Source: an uncultured Eubacteriales bacterium
Lineage (GTDB): Bacteria; Bacillota; Clostridia; Oscillospirales; Acutalibacteraceae
Assembly (NCBI GenBank): GCA_900322105.1
Contig: ONYV01000070.1
Location: 1-6,425 of the forward strand
Direction of reading: 5' to 3'
Length of the DNA stretch: 6,425 nucleotides
Shown here in pieces: positions 1-5,781 of the stretch. The number at the start of each line of letters is the position of its first letter. Within the stretch, counting starts at the first letter, position 1. The notes beneath the pieces were generated by a model. The model worked only from the letters and a program-made list of their open reading frames with translations. It did no database searches and was not told the origin of the DNA. Position numbers and translations under genes: made by a program.

Positions 1-1673
1 AGCAGTACGGTGACGAATACAGCGCTGCGACAGTTTCTGCCGCCAAGAACACAGCACCGCCCAAAAAGCACAGTTCCACCGTCAGGATCGTTGCCATCAT
101 CCTGATCGTCGCCATGGTGCTGAGCGGCTGCGGTGTGGGCGTTTATTTCCTGTTCTTCCATAAGCCGCAGACCGTTGTTTCGCAAACCGTTTCCGAAGGC
201 GACCGCAGCTATGCGCAGGGTGACTATGAAAAAGCAGCCGAACTGTTCCGAAAGGCTGTCAGTGAGACACCCGAAAATGCGGAAGTATATCAAAAGTTAG
301 CTGACGCTTATATCGCCGCAGGGCATACTGACGAAGCGATCAAGGCGCTGACGGACGGTTACGAAAAGACCAAAAACGAAAAGCTCAAGGAAATGCTGGA
401 TACACTGAATGTTCCTCAAGCCCCGACAGAACCCGAAGCCTTCCGTGACAACGCACGCTCTATGAATATGGCGGTGCTCAATCTCTATGCAGGCGTTACA
501 AACGGTTCTGTCAGCGCCGATTCTCCCTCAAACGAACTCAGAGGACTTTCTCCGTCAAGACTTCCCAAAGCAGGCGCCACTGCATCCGACAGAGAAGCCG
601 CCGCAAACGCTCTGACGATACAGGATGTTGTGATCTATGCGCAGCTCACCGACAAGATCACCGCCGCAACCATCAACTCCTTCGTCTATTCGGGCGCATC
701 GATCTATTATAAGGAAGATCACGCAGGAACACCTCTTACCTTCGGTACAACGATCGGTGATATCAGAGGTGTCAGCGCAGAACCGTCTTCCGAACCGTCC
801 AAAGCCGACCAACCCTCGGAAGAACCGTCCCGTCAGGAAAGTTCAGAACCGTCAGAAGTATCTCTGTCTCCTGCGGACGACCCCGAACTCAACGCCGCAA
901 CACTGTTCAACGCCTGCAGATCTCTCTATGCCGAAGTGATTGCCGGCACGCTGAATGCAGCTTCACACGGAAACGTAGACCGTTCTTCCCTTCCCTCAGC
1001 AGGCGCATCCGCTGAAAGAAGAAAAAAATACGCCGATCTGCTGACCGTCAAAGACGCCATCGCCTACGCAGGACTGGAAAGCACCTTCAACAAAGACACG
1101 ATCGGCAATTATATTTATAACACAGACGGTCTGATGCCGAAAGGCAAAGCCGCAGGCATCGTGCTGACTCTTGATACAAAGCTCCGTCAGTTCGTTTCCA
1201 CACCGACGGAAGAAAGCTCTGCGCCGGAACCGTCAGAAGTCCAAAGCTCTGCCGAACCTGTTTCAAAACCCGAAAGCTCAGCCGAGCCTTCCGCACCCGA
1301 AAGCTCCCGTGATGAACCGTCCGAAGTACAAAGCTCCGAACCGTCGGACACGCCCGACATTTCCATGGCGGCTCTTGCAGGAAAATGGGAAGCGGAACTG
1401 AACACCGCCGCCTATACCGACGAACAGATCAAAGAATACAGAGAAATGCTCGGATATGATGAATTTGTCATTCTTCTCAACGCAGACGGCAGCGCCTCCG
1501 CTTATCAGGTCGTCAGCGGTGCAACAGACATTCTCGGTTCGGGTACATGGACGCTCAGCGGCGATCAGGTTGCTGTCACGATCGACGGCGATCTCGAGAC
1601 TTTCACCTATGAAAACGGTCATCTGAATACGCCTGCTTACGGGGACGTTGCTTATTTCGTCCGCAAGTCATAA
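1..1673 (+). CDS. Membrane-anchored TPR protein with duplicated domain and lipocalin-like C-terminus (5' partial)
   Basis: The reading frame is open from base 3, so the 5' end is missing; an ATG at 114 lies inside the transmembrane helix and is not the start. Of 556 visible residues (numbered from base 3), 1-28 are polar and basic, probably cytoplasmic. Residues 29-52 form one hydrophobic membrane helix. Residues 63-135 carry two TPR-like helix pairs (EGDRSYAQGDYEKAAELFRK, then AEVYQKLADAYIAAGHTDEA). Residues about 149-254 and 295-398 are diverged copies of one domain sharing LYA, LPxAGA and LT(I/V)xD motifs. Ser/Glu/Pro linkers follow each copy (258-289 and 400-452). Residues 454-556 resemble a small lipocalin-like beta-barrel (LAGKWE, LNADGSA, GSGTWTLSGDQVAVTIDG). 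The arrangement suggests an anchored protein displaying domains outside the membrane on flexible stalks. TPRs usually mediate protein contacts. The actual function is unknown and I do not recognise the duplicated domain. A terminator follows the stop, so this gene is not cotranscribed with the next. Confidence 0.88.
   Translation, partial: QYGDEYSAATVSAAKNTAPPKKHSSTVRIVAIILIVAMVLSGCGVGVYFLFFHKPQTVVSQTVSEGDRSYAQGDYEKAAELFRKAVSETPENAEVYQKLADAYIAAGHTDEAIKALTDGYEKTKNEKLKEMLDTLNVPQAPTEPEAFRDNARSMNMAVLNLYAGVTNGSVSADSPSNELRGLSPSRLPKAGATASDREAAANALTIQDVVIYAQLTDKITAATINSFVYSGASIYYKEDHAGTPLTFGTTIGDIRGVSAEPSSEPSKADQPSEEPSRQESSEPSEVSLSPADDPELNAATLFNACRSLYAEVIAGTLNAASHGNVDRSSLPSAGASAERRKKYADLLTVKDAIAYAGLESTFNKDTIGNYIYNTDGLMPKGKAAGIVLTLDTKLRQFVSTPTEESSAPEPSEVQSSAEPVSKPESSAEPSAPESSRDEPSEVQSSEPSDTPDISMAALAGKWEAELNTAAYTDEQIKEYREMLGYDEFVILLNADGSASAYQVVSGATDILGSGTWTLSGDQVAVTIDGDLETFTYENGHLNTPAYGDVAYFVRKS
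447..1196 (+). repeat. Two diverged tandem copies of a ~100-residue protein domain
   Basis: Copy A is encoded at about 447-767 and copy B at about 885-1196, separated by a Ser/Glu/Pro-rich linker encoded at about 774-869. Aligned by eye, the best block (29 residues from LPKAGA in A and LPSAGA in B, through IQDVVIYAQL and VKDAIAYAGL) has about half its positions identical. Both copies carry an upstream LYA motif (22-26 residues before LPxAGA) and a downstream aromatic motif (NSFVYS and GNYIYN). The DNA has diverged, so this is an old intragenic duplication rather than a recent DNA repeat. The boundaries are approximate. Confidence 0.7.
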
Positions 1674-1736
1674 GATCCGTCTTGGAATTTGCTTCCCATC
1701 TTAGCACCGCACGGCACAAATATGTAACAGGCTCTC

Positions 1737-1771
1737 AGCCGCACTCTTTGAAAACAGAGTGCGGCTTTTTT
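1737..1771 (+). terminator. Intrinsic terminator of the TPR membrane protein gene
   Basis: A perfect 11-bp stem, AGCCGCACTCT (1737-1747) with AGAGTGCGGCT (1756-1766), closes an 8-nt loop and runs into six T residues (1766-1771). It lies 63 nt after the stop codon. There is no matching T-run on the opposite strand, so it acts rightward. It separates the first gene from the esterase gene. Confidence 0.93.
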
Positions 1772-1813
1772 CTTGGTTGATGCGCTGAATGCCTCGGTTG
1801 AGTTTCAAAGAAA

Positions 1814-1827
1814 AATAAACGCTTGTT
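1814..1827 (+). promoter_or_regulatory. Weak cre-like site upstream of the esterase promoter
   Basis: The sequence around AAACGCTTG (1817-1825) matches 11 of 14 positions of the CcpA operator consensus TGWAARCGYTWNCW. The mismatches are at the outer TG and C positions. It sits about 44 bp upstream of the proposed -35 box. The same nine bases occur at the fru promoter (4041-4049). The missing outer bases make this a low-confidence site, and catabolite control is an inference. Confidence 0.2.
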
Positions 1828-1870
1828 TGAATCCTGCAATAAGGAGTTGTCATTTAGTAAGAATAGTTGC

Positions 1871-1899
1871 TTGAAAAATGCTTTTCTTGAATATAGAAT
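1871..1899 (+). promoter_or_regulatory. Sigma-A type promoter of the esterase lipoprotein gene
   Basis: TTGAAA (1871-1876; 5 of 6 to the -35 consensus) is followed by a 17-nt spacer and TAGAAT (1894-1899; 5 of 6 to the -10 consensus). Transcription would begin near 1905-1908, giving a leader of about 50 nt before the ATG at 1958. The nine bases AGAATAGTT occur at 1860-1868 and again at 1895-1903 overlapping the -10, a possible operator repeat. GAAAA/TTTTC arms within the spacer form a short inverted repeat. No regulator is identified. Confidence 0.65.
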
Positions 1900-1943
1900 A
1901 GTTATCAGAAAACAACAACATCTTACAAATACCAACATAACGC

Positions 1944-1950
1944 AAGGAGG
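1944..1950 (+). promoter_or_regulatory. Ribosome binding site fixing the lipoprotein start at 1958
   Basis: AAGGAGG lies 7 nt before the ATG at 1958. The frame is open further upstream to an ATG at 1821-1825 region (start 1823 frame), but that extension would cover the promoter and would bury the lipoprotein signal peptide, so 1958 is chosen. Confidence 0.9.
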
Positions 1951-1957
1951 AACACCT

Positions 1958-3733
1958 ATGAAAACCAAGCAGATCATTGCAAGTGTCCTGACAAGCACAC
2001 TGTGTATTGCCACACTGTCAGCCTGTGCGGGCAAGGAAACGACCCCCTCTTCCGAATCAACCGCTCCACAGCAAAGCGAAGAGAGCAAACAAAAAGAAGA
2101 AAGCAGTCAAGCGCCGCAGCAAAGCGAAAACAGCGCTGAAGAAACCAAAGACAGCGCCCTGCATACACTGTTGATCCGTGACGGAGAAAAACACGCACAG
2201 ATCACCGCAGCTTTTCTGAACACAAGCAGCGGCAGCACTAAAGAGATCGTGATGACAAAAACCGAAGAAGACGACGATCACACCACCTTCACCTGCGAAA
2301 ACGATACGTCCCTTTATAATATGGTATATCTTTCCTACGGCGAAGATACCGTCACAAAGCCTGTCGCTTTCAACCGCTTCACCTGCGGCTGGTATCTGAA
2401 AGACTCCTTGCTGCTGCCCTATGCGGAGGGAATGGATCTGCGCTATGATCCCGATTTTGAAACAAAGACCTTTTCGTTTGACGGATATGAAAAGACCGTC
2501 TATATCTGGACGCCGAAGGATTATGACAAAAACGCCGCCGAAAAGTATTCGACCATTTATCTGTTTGACGGTCAGACCGTGCTGACAACAGGCGTTGAAA
2601 GAGGAATGGACAATGACAAAGAAAGCTGGAACGTTTCCGAAAGCGTTGAGTGCATGATGTCCCAAACGGACAACAAAGCCATCCTCGTTTGTATTGCAAC
2701 AGGTGACGAACACCGAAGCGATGAACTGATCCCCGATATCGGAACACTGCGTGAATATCCCGAAGAGCCCCTCGAAAGCAGCCAGCGCGGAAACGCCTTT
2801 GCCGATTTCGTCTGTGATACCATCATGCCCTATGTGCAGGAAAACTACAATGTCTATGATGATGCGGCACACACCTCTCTTGCCGGCAGTTCTTTCGGCG
2901 GTTTGGAAACTTTCTATGCGGTGATCTCTCATCCCGACAAATTCGGCACCGCAGGCGTGATGTCGCCTTCCTTCCAGGTCTTTGAAGAAGAAGCATGGGT
3001 CAGATTCCTTCAGGACAAAACATTCCCTGACAGTGCGCCGCTGCTCTATTTCTATGCAGGCGCTTTCTCAGGCGACAACGGAGACGTTGCAGAAATGATT
3101 TACAATATGCTGCGTGACATGGGCTATCCGAAAGAAAAGCTCCTGTTTGAAAAATACGAAGACGGCAAACATACTCCCACCTACTGGAGAAACATCTTCC
3201 CCGAATTCTTAGAGGCGATGTTCACCCAAAAAGCAGAAACCATCACCTGCGGGGTTCCGGTGGAATATATTTATAGGATCTCCCTTGACGACATTCCGAA
3301 AGATGTCAGCATCAGTCCTGACGACCCCAGACTGTCAGATAAAAACAATTACATCTATTTTGACAACAGTGAAACAAAATGGGAACAGGTATATGCTTAT
3401 TGGTGGGACGCTTTGCCGACCAACAAGATCAGCGGCGCACTCTATGACGGTCCGTGGCCGGGTCACAAGATGGAACAGATCGAAGGCACCGATATTTACC
3501 GCATCATCATGCCGATGGGTCCGACCATGATCGTGTTCAGCTCAGGCGTGACAGATGATGAAGTGGTAAAAGGCGTTTATGCATACCAGACCGCCGATAT
3601 GCCTTACAGCGACCGGAAAAATGCAGGACAGATCTTCCGCATCGACACCTCAAAAGAAGCAAAGCCCGGCAGAAAGAGTGAAAAGACAAAATTCGTCTTC
3701 CCCAAAGGCGGATGGTTCGAGTATCACGACTAA
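1958..3733 (+). CDS. Secreted lipoprotein esterase (esterase D / CE1-like) with C-terminal CBM26-like starch-binding module
   Basis: The 591-residue product starts with a lipoprotein signal peptide (basic n-region, hydrophobic core, lipobox LSAC with Cys23), so it should be exported and lipid-anchored. Residues 26-65 form a Ser/Glu/Gln-rich tether with a repeated APQQSE motif. Residues about 66-150 look like a beta-rich N-terminal domain. Residues about 170-425 are an alpha/beta-hydrolase of the esterase D/CE1-like type. G310-S-S312-F-G-G is the GxSxG nucleophile elbow, H405 (GKHTPTYWR) fits the catalytic histidine, and D373 or D376 may be the acid. Residues about 463-565 resemble the family-26 starch-binding module (YIYFDNSETKWEQVYAYWW, WPGHKM, then IVFSSG and AYQTADMP). 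The family hydrolyses acyl esters on carbohydrates or related substrates; the starch-binding part suggests alpha-glucan targeting, which is inference. The exact substrate cannot be told; enterochelin-esterase-like or feruloyl/acetyl esterase activity are alternatives. The gene is flanked by its own promoter and terminator. Confidence 0.88.
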   Translation: MKTKQIIASVLTSTLCIATLSACAGKETTPSSESTAPQQSEESKQKEESSQAPQQSENSAEETKDSALHTLLIRDGEKHAQITAAFLNTSSGSTKEIVMTKTEEDDDHTTFTCENDTSLYNMVYLSYGEDTVTKPVAFNRFTCGWYLKDSLLLPYAEGMDLRYDPDFETKTFSFDGYEKTVYIWTPKDYDKNAAEKYSTIYLFDGQTVLTTGVERGMDNDKESWNVSESVECMMSQTDNKAILVCIATGDEHRSDELIPDIGTLREYPEEPLESSQRGNAFADFVCDTIMPYVQENYNVYDDAAHTSLAGSSFGGLETFYAVISHPDKFGTAGVMSPSFQVFEEEAWVRFLQDKTFPDSAPLLYFYAGAFSGDNGDVAEMIYNMLRDMGYPKEKLLFEKYEDGKHTPTYWRNIFPEFLEAMFTQKAETITCGVPVEYIYRISLDDIPKDVSISPDDPRLSDKNNYIYFDNSETKWEQVYAYWWDALPTNKISGALYDGPWPGHKMEQIEGTDIYRIIMPMGPTMIVFSSGVTDDEVVKGVYAYQTADMPYSDRKNAGQIFRIDTSKEAKPGRKSEKTKFVFPKGGWFEYHD

Positions 3734-3776
3734 GTTTTCAGATTACCCCTTTTCAGACCCGTTCCCCCCTATCATT

Positions 3777-3818
3777 TGCTCCGACAAAACATTCCGTGTT
3801 TTGTCGGAGCATTTTTTT
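3777..3818 (+). terminator. Strong intrinsic terminator of the esterase gene
   Basis: A perfect 13-bp stem, GCTCCGACAAAAC (3778-3790) with GTTTTGTCGGAGC (3798-3810), is extended by a T3777-A3811 pair. It closes a 7-nt ATTCCGT loop and is followed by seven T residues (3812-3818). It begins 43 nt after the stop codon. No T-run exists for the opposite strand, so it is unidirectional. Confidence 0.95.
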
Positions 3819-4046
3819 GCAGGATCGGGCGATACTCTCTGATAGAGGGATACACTCCTATCCTGCCGAAAGGATTTTGCCTGCACGTTCATCTCTTTTT
3901 TCTGAGATCATCAAACTGTAAACTGCCAAATCAAACAATAATTATCATTCACTTCACAAGCATCGGGACAGATTTCGCCCATTCTCTAAATCCACAAAAA
4001 GATTTCAAATTTTGAAAAATTATTGAACAATTTTGAGCGAAAACGC
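3819..4046. other. Non-coding spacer between the esterase terminator and the fru promoter
   Basis: With its flanks, this belongs to a 362-nt gap between coding genes (3734-4095). No open frame here has a ribosome binding site or recognisable product. The left part (3821-3875) can form small alternative hairpins: AGGAT with ATCCT (3821/3860), GGATA with TATCC (3848/3859), and ATCCT with AGGAT (3860/3871). The middle (about 3880-4000) is A/T-rich with nothing identifiable. The right part holds the operator-like palindromes listed separately. Confidence 0.5.
4003..4017. promoter_or_regulatory. A/T-rich palindrome upstream of the fru promoter, candidate FruR operator
   Basis: TTTCAAA (4003-4009), one central T, and TTTGAAA (4011-4017) form a perfect 7-bp inverted repeat. 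A second TTTGAAA lies at 4052-4058, inside the promoter spacer, so the two could be joint contacts for a regulator bridging the -35 region. DeoR-family repressors commonly autoregulate through repeated A/T-rich half-sites, but I know no FruR consensus for this organism, so the assignment is inference. Confidence 0.3.
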
Positions 4047-4051
4047 TTGAC
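4036..4051. promoter_or_regulatory. Inverted repeat overlapping the fru -35 box, cre-like
   Basis: AGCG-AAAA-CGCT (4036-4047) is a perfect 4-bp inverted repeat abutting the -35 box. Bases 4038-4051 match 11 of 14 positions of the CcpA operator consensus TGWAARCGYTWNCW. A bound protein here would block RNA polymerase, which would suit catabolite repression of a fructose operon. The outer consensus bases are missing, so a FruR or other operator is equally possible. Confidence 0.3.
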
Positions 4052-4074
4052 TTTGAAAGAATTAGTGCTATAAT
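4047..4074 (+). promoter_or_regulatory. Extended -10 promoter of the fruRKA operon
   Basis: TTGACT (4047-4052; 5 of 6) is followed by a 16-nt spacer and a perfect TATAAT (4069-4074), preceded by TGC (4066-4068) as an extended -10 element. Transcription should start near 4081, leaving a leader of only about 15 nt before the fruR ATG. The near-consensus strength suggests that the promoter needs a repressor for control. Confidence 0.85.
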
Positions 4075-4082
4075 AGGGGTAT

Positions 4083-4089
4083 GAGGTGA
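4083..4089 (+). promoter_or_regulatory. Ribosome binding site choosing the ATG at 4096 for fruR
   Basis: GAGGTGA lies 6 nt before the ATG at 4096. An in-frame TTG two codons earlier (4090) directly abuts this site with no spacing, so it is unlikely to be the start. Confidence 0.75.
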
Positions 4090-4095
4090 TTGAGA

Positions 4096-4845
4096 ATGCT
4101 CACTCAGGAAAGATATCAATCAATTTTGAGCATTGTAAACGATAAAAAAGCAGTGACGGTAGCGGAGCTTGCAGCTGTTTTGAACATCTCGGAATCCACC
4201 GTCAGACGTGACCTGACGGCGTTGGATGAACTGGGAAAACTAAAAAAAGTATTCGGCGGCGCAACCTCCATCACCAAATTGGAAGGCGTTTTTGAAGATA
4301 ACGTCAGCCTGCGTGAAACCATGATGAGCGCAGAAAAAACGGAAATCGCGCGCTACAGCGCCACGCTCATCAACGACAGCGACTTTGTATTCATCGACTC
4401 AGGCACCACCACCTCCCGACTGATCGACTTTATCGAAAACAATAAGGCAACCTACGTGACAAACGGTATTGTCCATGCCAGAAAGCTCGTTCAGAAGGGT
4501 CTGAACGCCTATATGATCGGCGGCAAGGTAAAGCCTGCCACCGAAGCCGTTGTAGGCGCAGAGGGCATCAGCAACCTGAGAAACTTCAATTTTTCAAAAG
4601 CGTTCATGGGTACGAACGGGATCGATATCGCCGCAGGATTCACCACCCCCGATATCGAAGAAGCAATGATGAAGGAAGCCGCTGTGAACCGCAGCTATAT
4701 GGCGTTTATATTGGCAGACCACACCAAGTTCCGCCGCGTCTTTTCCGTGACGTTTTCCAAGCTGAAAAAATGCTGCATCATCACCGACTCCATGCCCGAT
4801 ACTATGTATATGAAAGAAACGATTATCAAGGAGGTAATGAAGTGA
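4096..4845 (+). CDS. fruR: DeoR-family transcriptional regulator of the fructose operon
   Basis: The 249-residue product has the normal length of the DeoR family. Residues 1-57 form the N-terminal winged helix-turn-helix: MLTQERYQSIL, then VTVAELAAVLNISESTVRRD as the DNA-binding motif, and the DELGKLKKVFGGA wing. Residues about 75-235 are the DeoR sensor domain, with the sugar-phosphate-binding loops DSGTTTSRL (101-109), VTNG (121-124), IGGKV (141-145), the MGTNGID segment (171-177) and ADHTKF (207-212). Being first in an operon with fruK and fruA points to a FruR role, with fructose-1-phosphate as the probable effector. The effector is inferred from homologous systems. The gene likely regulates its own promoter. 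The stop overlaps the fruK start by four bases. Family membership is near certain; the specific fructose role rests on context. Confidence 0.93.
   Translation: MLTQERYQSILSIVNDKKAVTVAELAAVLNISESTVRRDLTALDELGKLKKVFGGATSITKLEGVFEDNVSLRETMMSAEKTEIARYSATLINDSDFVFIDSGTTTSRLIDFIENNKATYVTNGIVHARKLVQKGLNAYMIGGKVKPATEAVVGAEGISNLRNFNFSKAFMGTNGIDIAAGFTTPDIEEAMMKEAAVNRSYMAFILADHTKFRRVFSVTFSKLKKCCIITDSMPDTMYMKETIIKEVMK
4828..4834 (+). promoter_or_regulatory. Ribosome binding site of fruK inside the fruR 3' end, selecting a GTG start
   Basis: AAGGAGG lies within the last fruR codons, 7 nt before GTG at 4842. That GTG begins the conserved MIYTVTLNPSID N-terminus of 1-phosphofructokinases. An upstream in-frame ATG at 4770 would add 24 unrelated residues read from fruR in another frame and is rejected. 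Confidence 0.92.
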
Positions 4846-5768
4846 TCTATACTGTAACACTCAACCCGTCCATAGACTATATCGTGCGGCTCGACCAACT
4901 CGTCAGCGGCATCACCAACCGCACTACGAGCGAAGAATATTACTATGGCGGCAAAGGAATCAACGTTTCCTGCGTGCTTGCCGAACTTGACCTCGACAGC
5001 ACCGCCTACGGCTTTGTCGCAGGCTTTACGGGAAAAGCCATCGAAAGCGGCATCCGCAACGATCATATCATTACGGATTTCATCAAGCTGAAGCACGGTG
5101 TTTCACGGATCAATATCAAGATCAAGGCAGGTCAGGAAACAGAGATCAACGGTCAGGGACCTCATATCAGTGATTCCGAACTGGAACGTCTGCTGCAAAA
5201 GATCGACAGGATCACCGACGGCGACACCTTAGTTCTTGCAGGCAGCATCCCGAACACCATGCCCGACGATGTGTATGAGCGCATGATGGAGCGTGTAAAG
5301 GACAAAAAAGTCCGCATCGTTGTAGACGCAACACGTCAGCTTTTGGTCAATTCCCTGAAATATAAACCATTCCTCATCAAGCCCAACCGTCAGGAACTTT
5401 CCGAGATCTTTGACACCGAGATCAAAACAGAGGACGACATCGAGCATTATGCCAAAGAGCTGCAAAAAAGAGGCGCGCAAAACGTACTGATCTCTCTGGG
5501 CGGTGAAGGCGCTATGCTGATCGACGAATTCGGCGTGAAGCATAAAGCAGGCGTATTGAAAGAAAAAGTCGTCAACACGGTAGGTTCGGGAGACTCTATG
5601 GTAGCAGGCTTTGTGGCAGGCTATATGAAACAGCATGACTACGGCTATGCGCTGAAACTCGGCAGCGTCTGCGGCAACGCTACGGCGTTCCAAAACGGAC
5701 TGGCTACCAGAGAAAAAATTGATGAACTGATGCATAAATTCGACAGAGAATTTCCAAATAAAATCTAA
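4842..5768 (+). CDS. fruK: 1-phosphofructokinase
   Basis: The 308-residue protein belongs to the PfkB/ribokinase superfamily, fructose-1-phosphate kinase subgroup, at the normal length. It phosphorylates fructose-1-phosphate with ATP to fructose-1,6-bisphosphate in the cytoplasm. Visible motifs are the N-terminal YTVTLNPSID (3-12), the substrate-binding GGKGIN (36-41), AGSIP (133-137), IKPNRQEL (179-186) and the C-terminal VNTVGSGDSMVAGF (244-257). In the last motif the anion-hole glycines precede the catalytic base D251. The start is GTG, supported by a perfect ribosome binding site. The first bases overlap the fruR stop (GTGA), so translation is probably coupled to fruR. The gap to fruA is 13 nt. 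Other PfkB tagatose-6-phosphate or 6-phosphofructokinase activities are less likely, given the fructose PTS gene next door. Confidence 0.95.
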   Translation: MIYTVTLNPSIDYIVRLDQLVSGITNRTTSEEYYYGGKGINVSCVLAELDLDSTAYGFVAGFTGKAIESGIRNDHIITDFIKLKHGVSRINIKIKAGQETEINGQGPHISDSELERLLQKIDRITDGDTLVLAGSIPNTMPDDVYERMMERVKDKKVRIVVDATRQLLVNSLKYKPFLIKPNRQELSEIFDTEIKTEDDIEHYAKELQKRGAQNVLISLGGEGAMLIDEFGVKHKAGVLKEKVVNTVGSGDSMVAGFVAGYMKQHDYGYALKLGSVCGNATAFQNGLATREKIDELMHKFDREFPNKI

Positions 5769-5774
5769 AGGAGG
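5767..5774 (+). promoter_or_regulatory. Ribosome binding site of fruA overlapping the fruK stop
   Basis: AAAGGAGG begins within the fruK TAA stop and lies 7 nt before the ATG at 5782, so ribosomes ending fruK are well placed to start fruA. Confidence 0.9.
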
Positions 5775-5781
5775 TTAATTT

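Noticed and set aside
114..116. ATG as the start of the first gene, giving a lipoprotein-like MVLSGC N-terminus
   Set aside because: The frame is open to the left edge and encodes the basic flank and the first half of the hydrophobic helix. No ribosome binding site precedes this ATG.
1200..1358. Repeated GAACCGTC-type units as a possible CRISPR or satellite array
   Set aside because: The spacing is irregular and in frame, and the units encode a Ser-Glu-Pro linker, so this is protein low complexity.
1847..1849. TTG start after AAGGAG (1842-1846) for the esterase
   Set aside because: It has essentially no spacing from the Shine-Dalgarno-like bases, lies upstream of the proposed promoter, and the ATG at 1958 has a perfect site and a signal peptide.
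1823..1957. N-terminal extension of the esterase using an upstream start in the same frame
   Set aside because: It would contain the promoter and ribosome binding site of the gene and would place the lipoprotein signal peptide internally.
1735..2088. Minus-strand open frame over the terminator and esterase promoter
   Set aside because: It runs through a perfect terminator hairpin and the esterase start, and has no start signals.
2057..2932. Long minus-strand open frame of 291 codons opposite the esterase
   Set aside because: It is a Cys/Phe-rich translation lacking any recognisable domain or ribosome binding site, and it lies antisense to a well-supported gene.
4090..4092. TTG start for fruR
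   Set aside because: It abuts the GAGGTGA site with no spacing, while the ATG two codons later has 6-nt spacing and gives the usual MLTQERY-type N-terminus.
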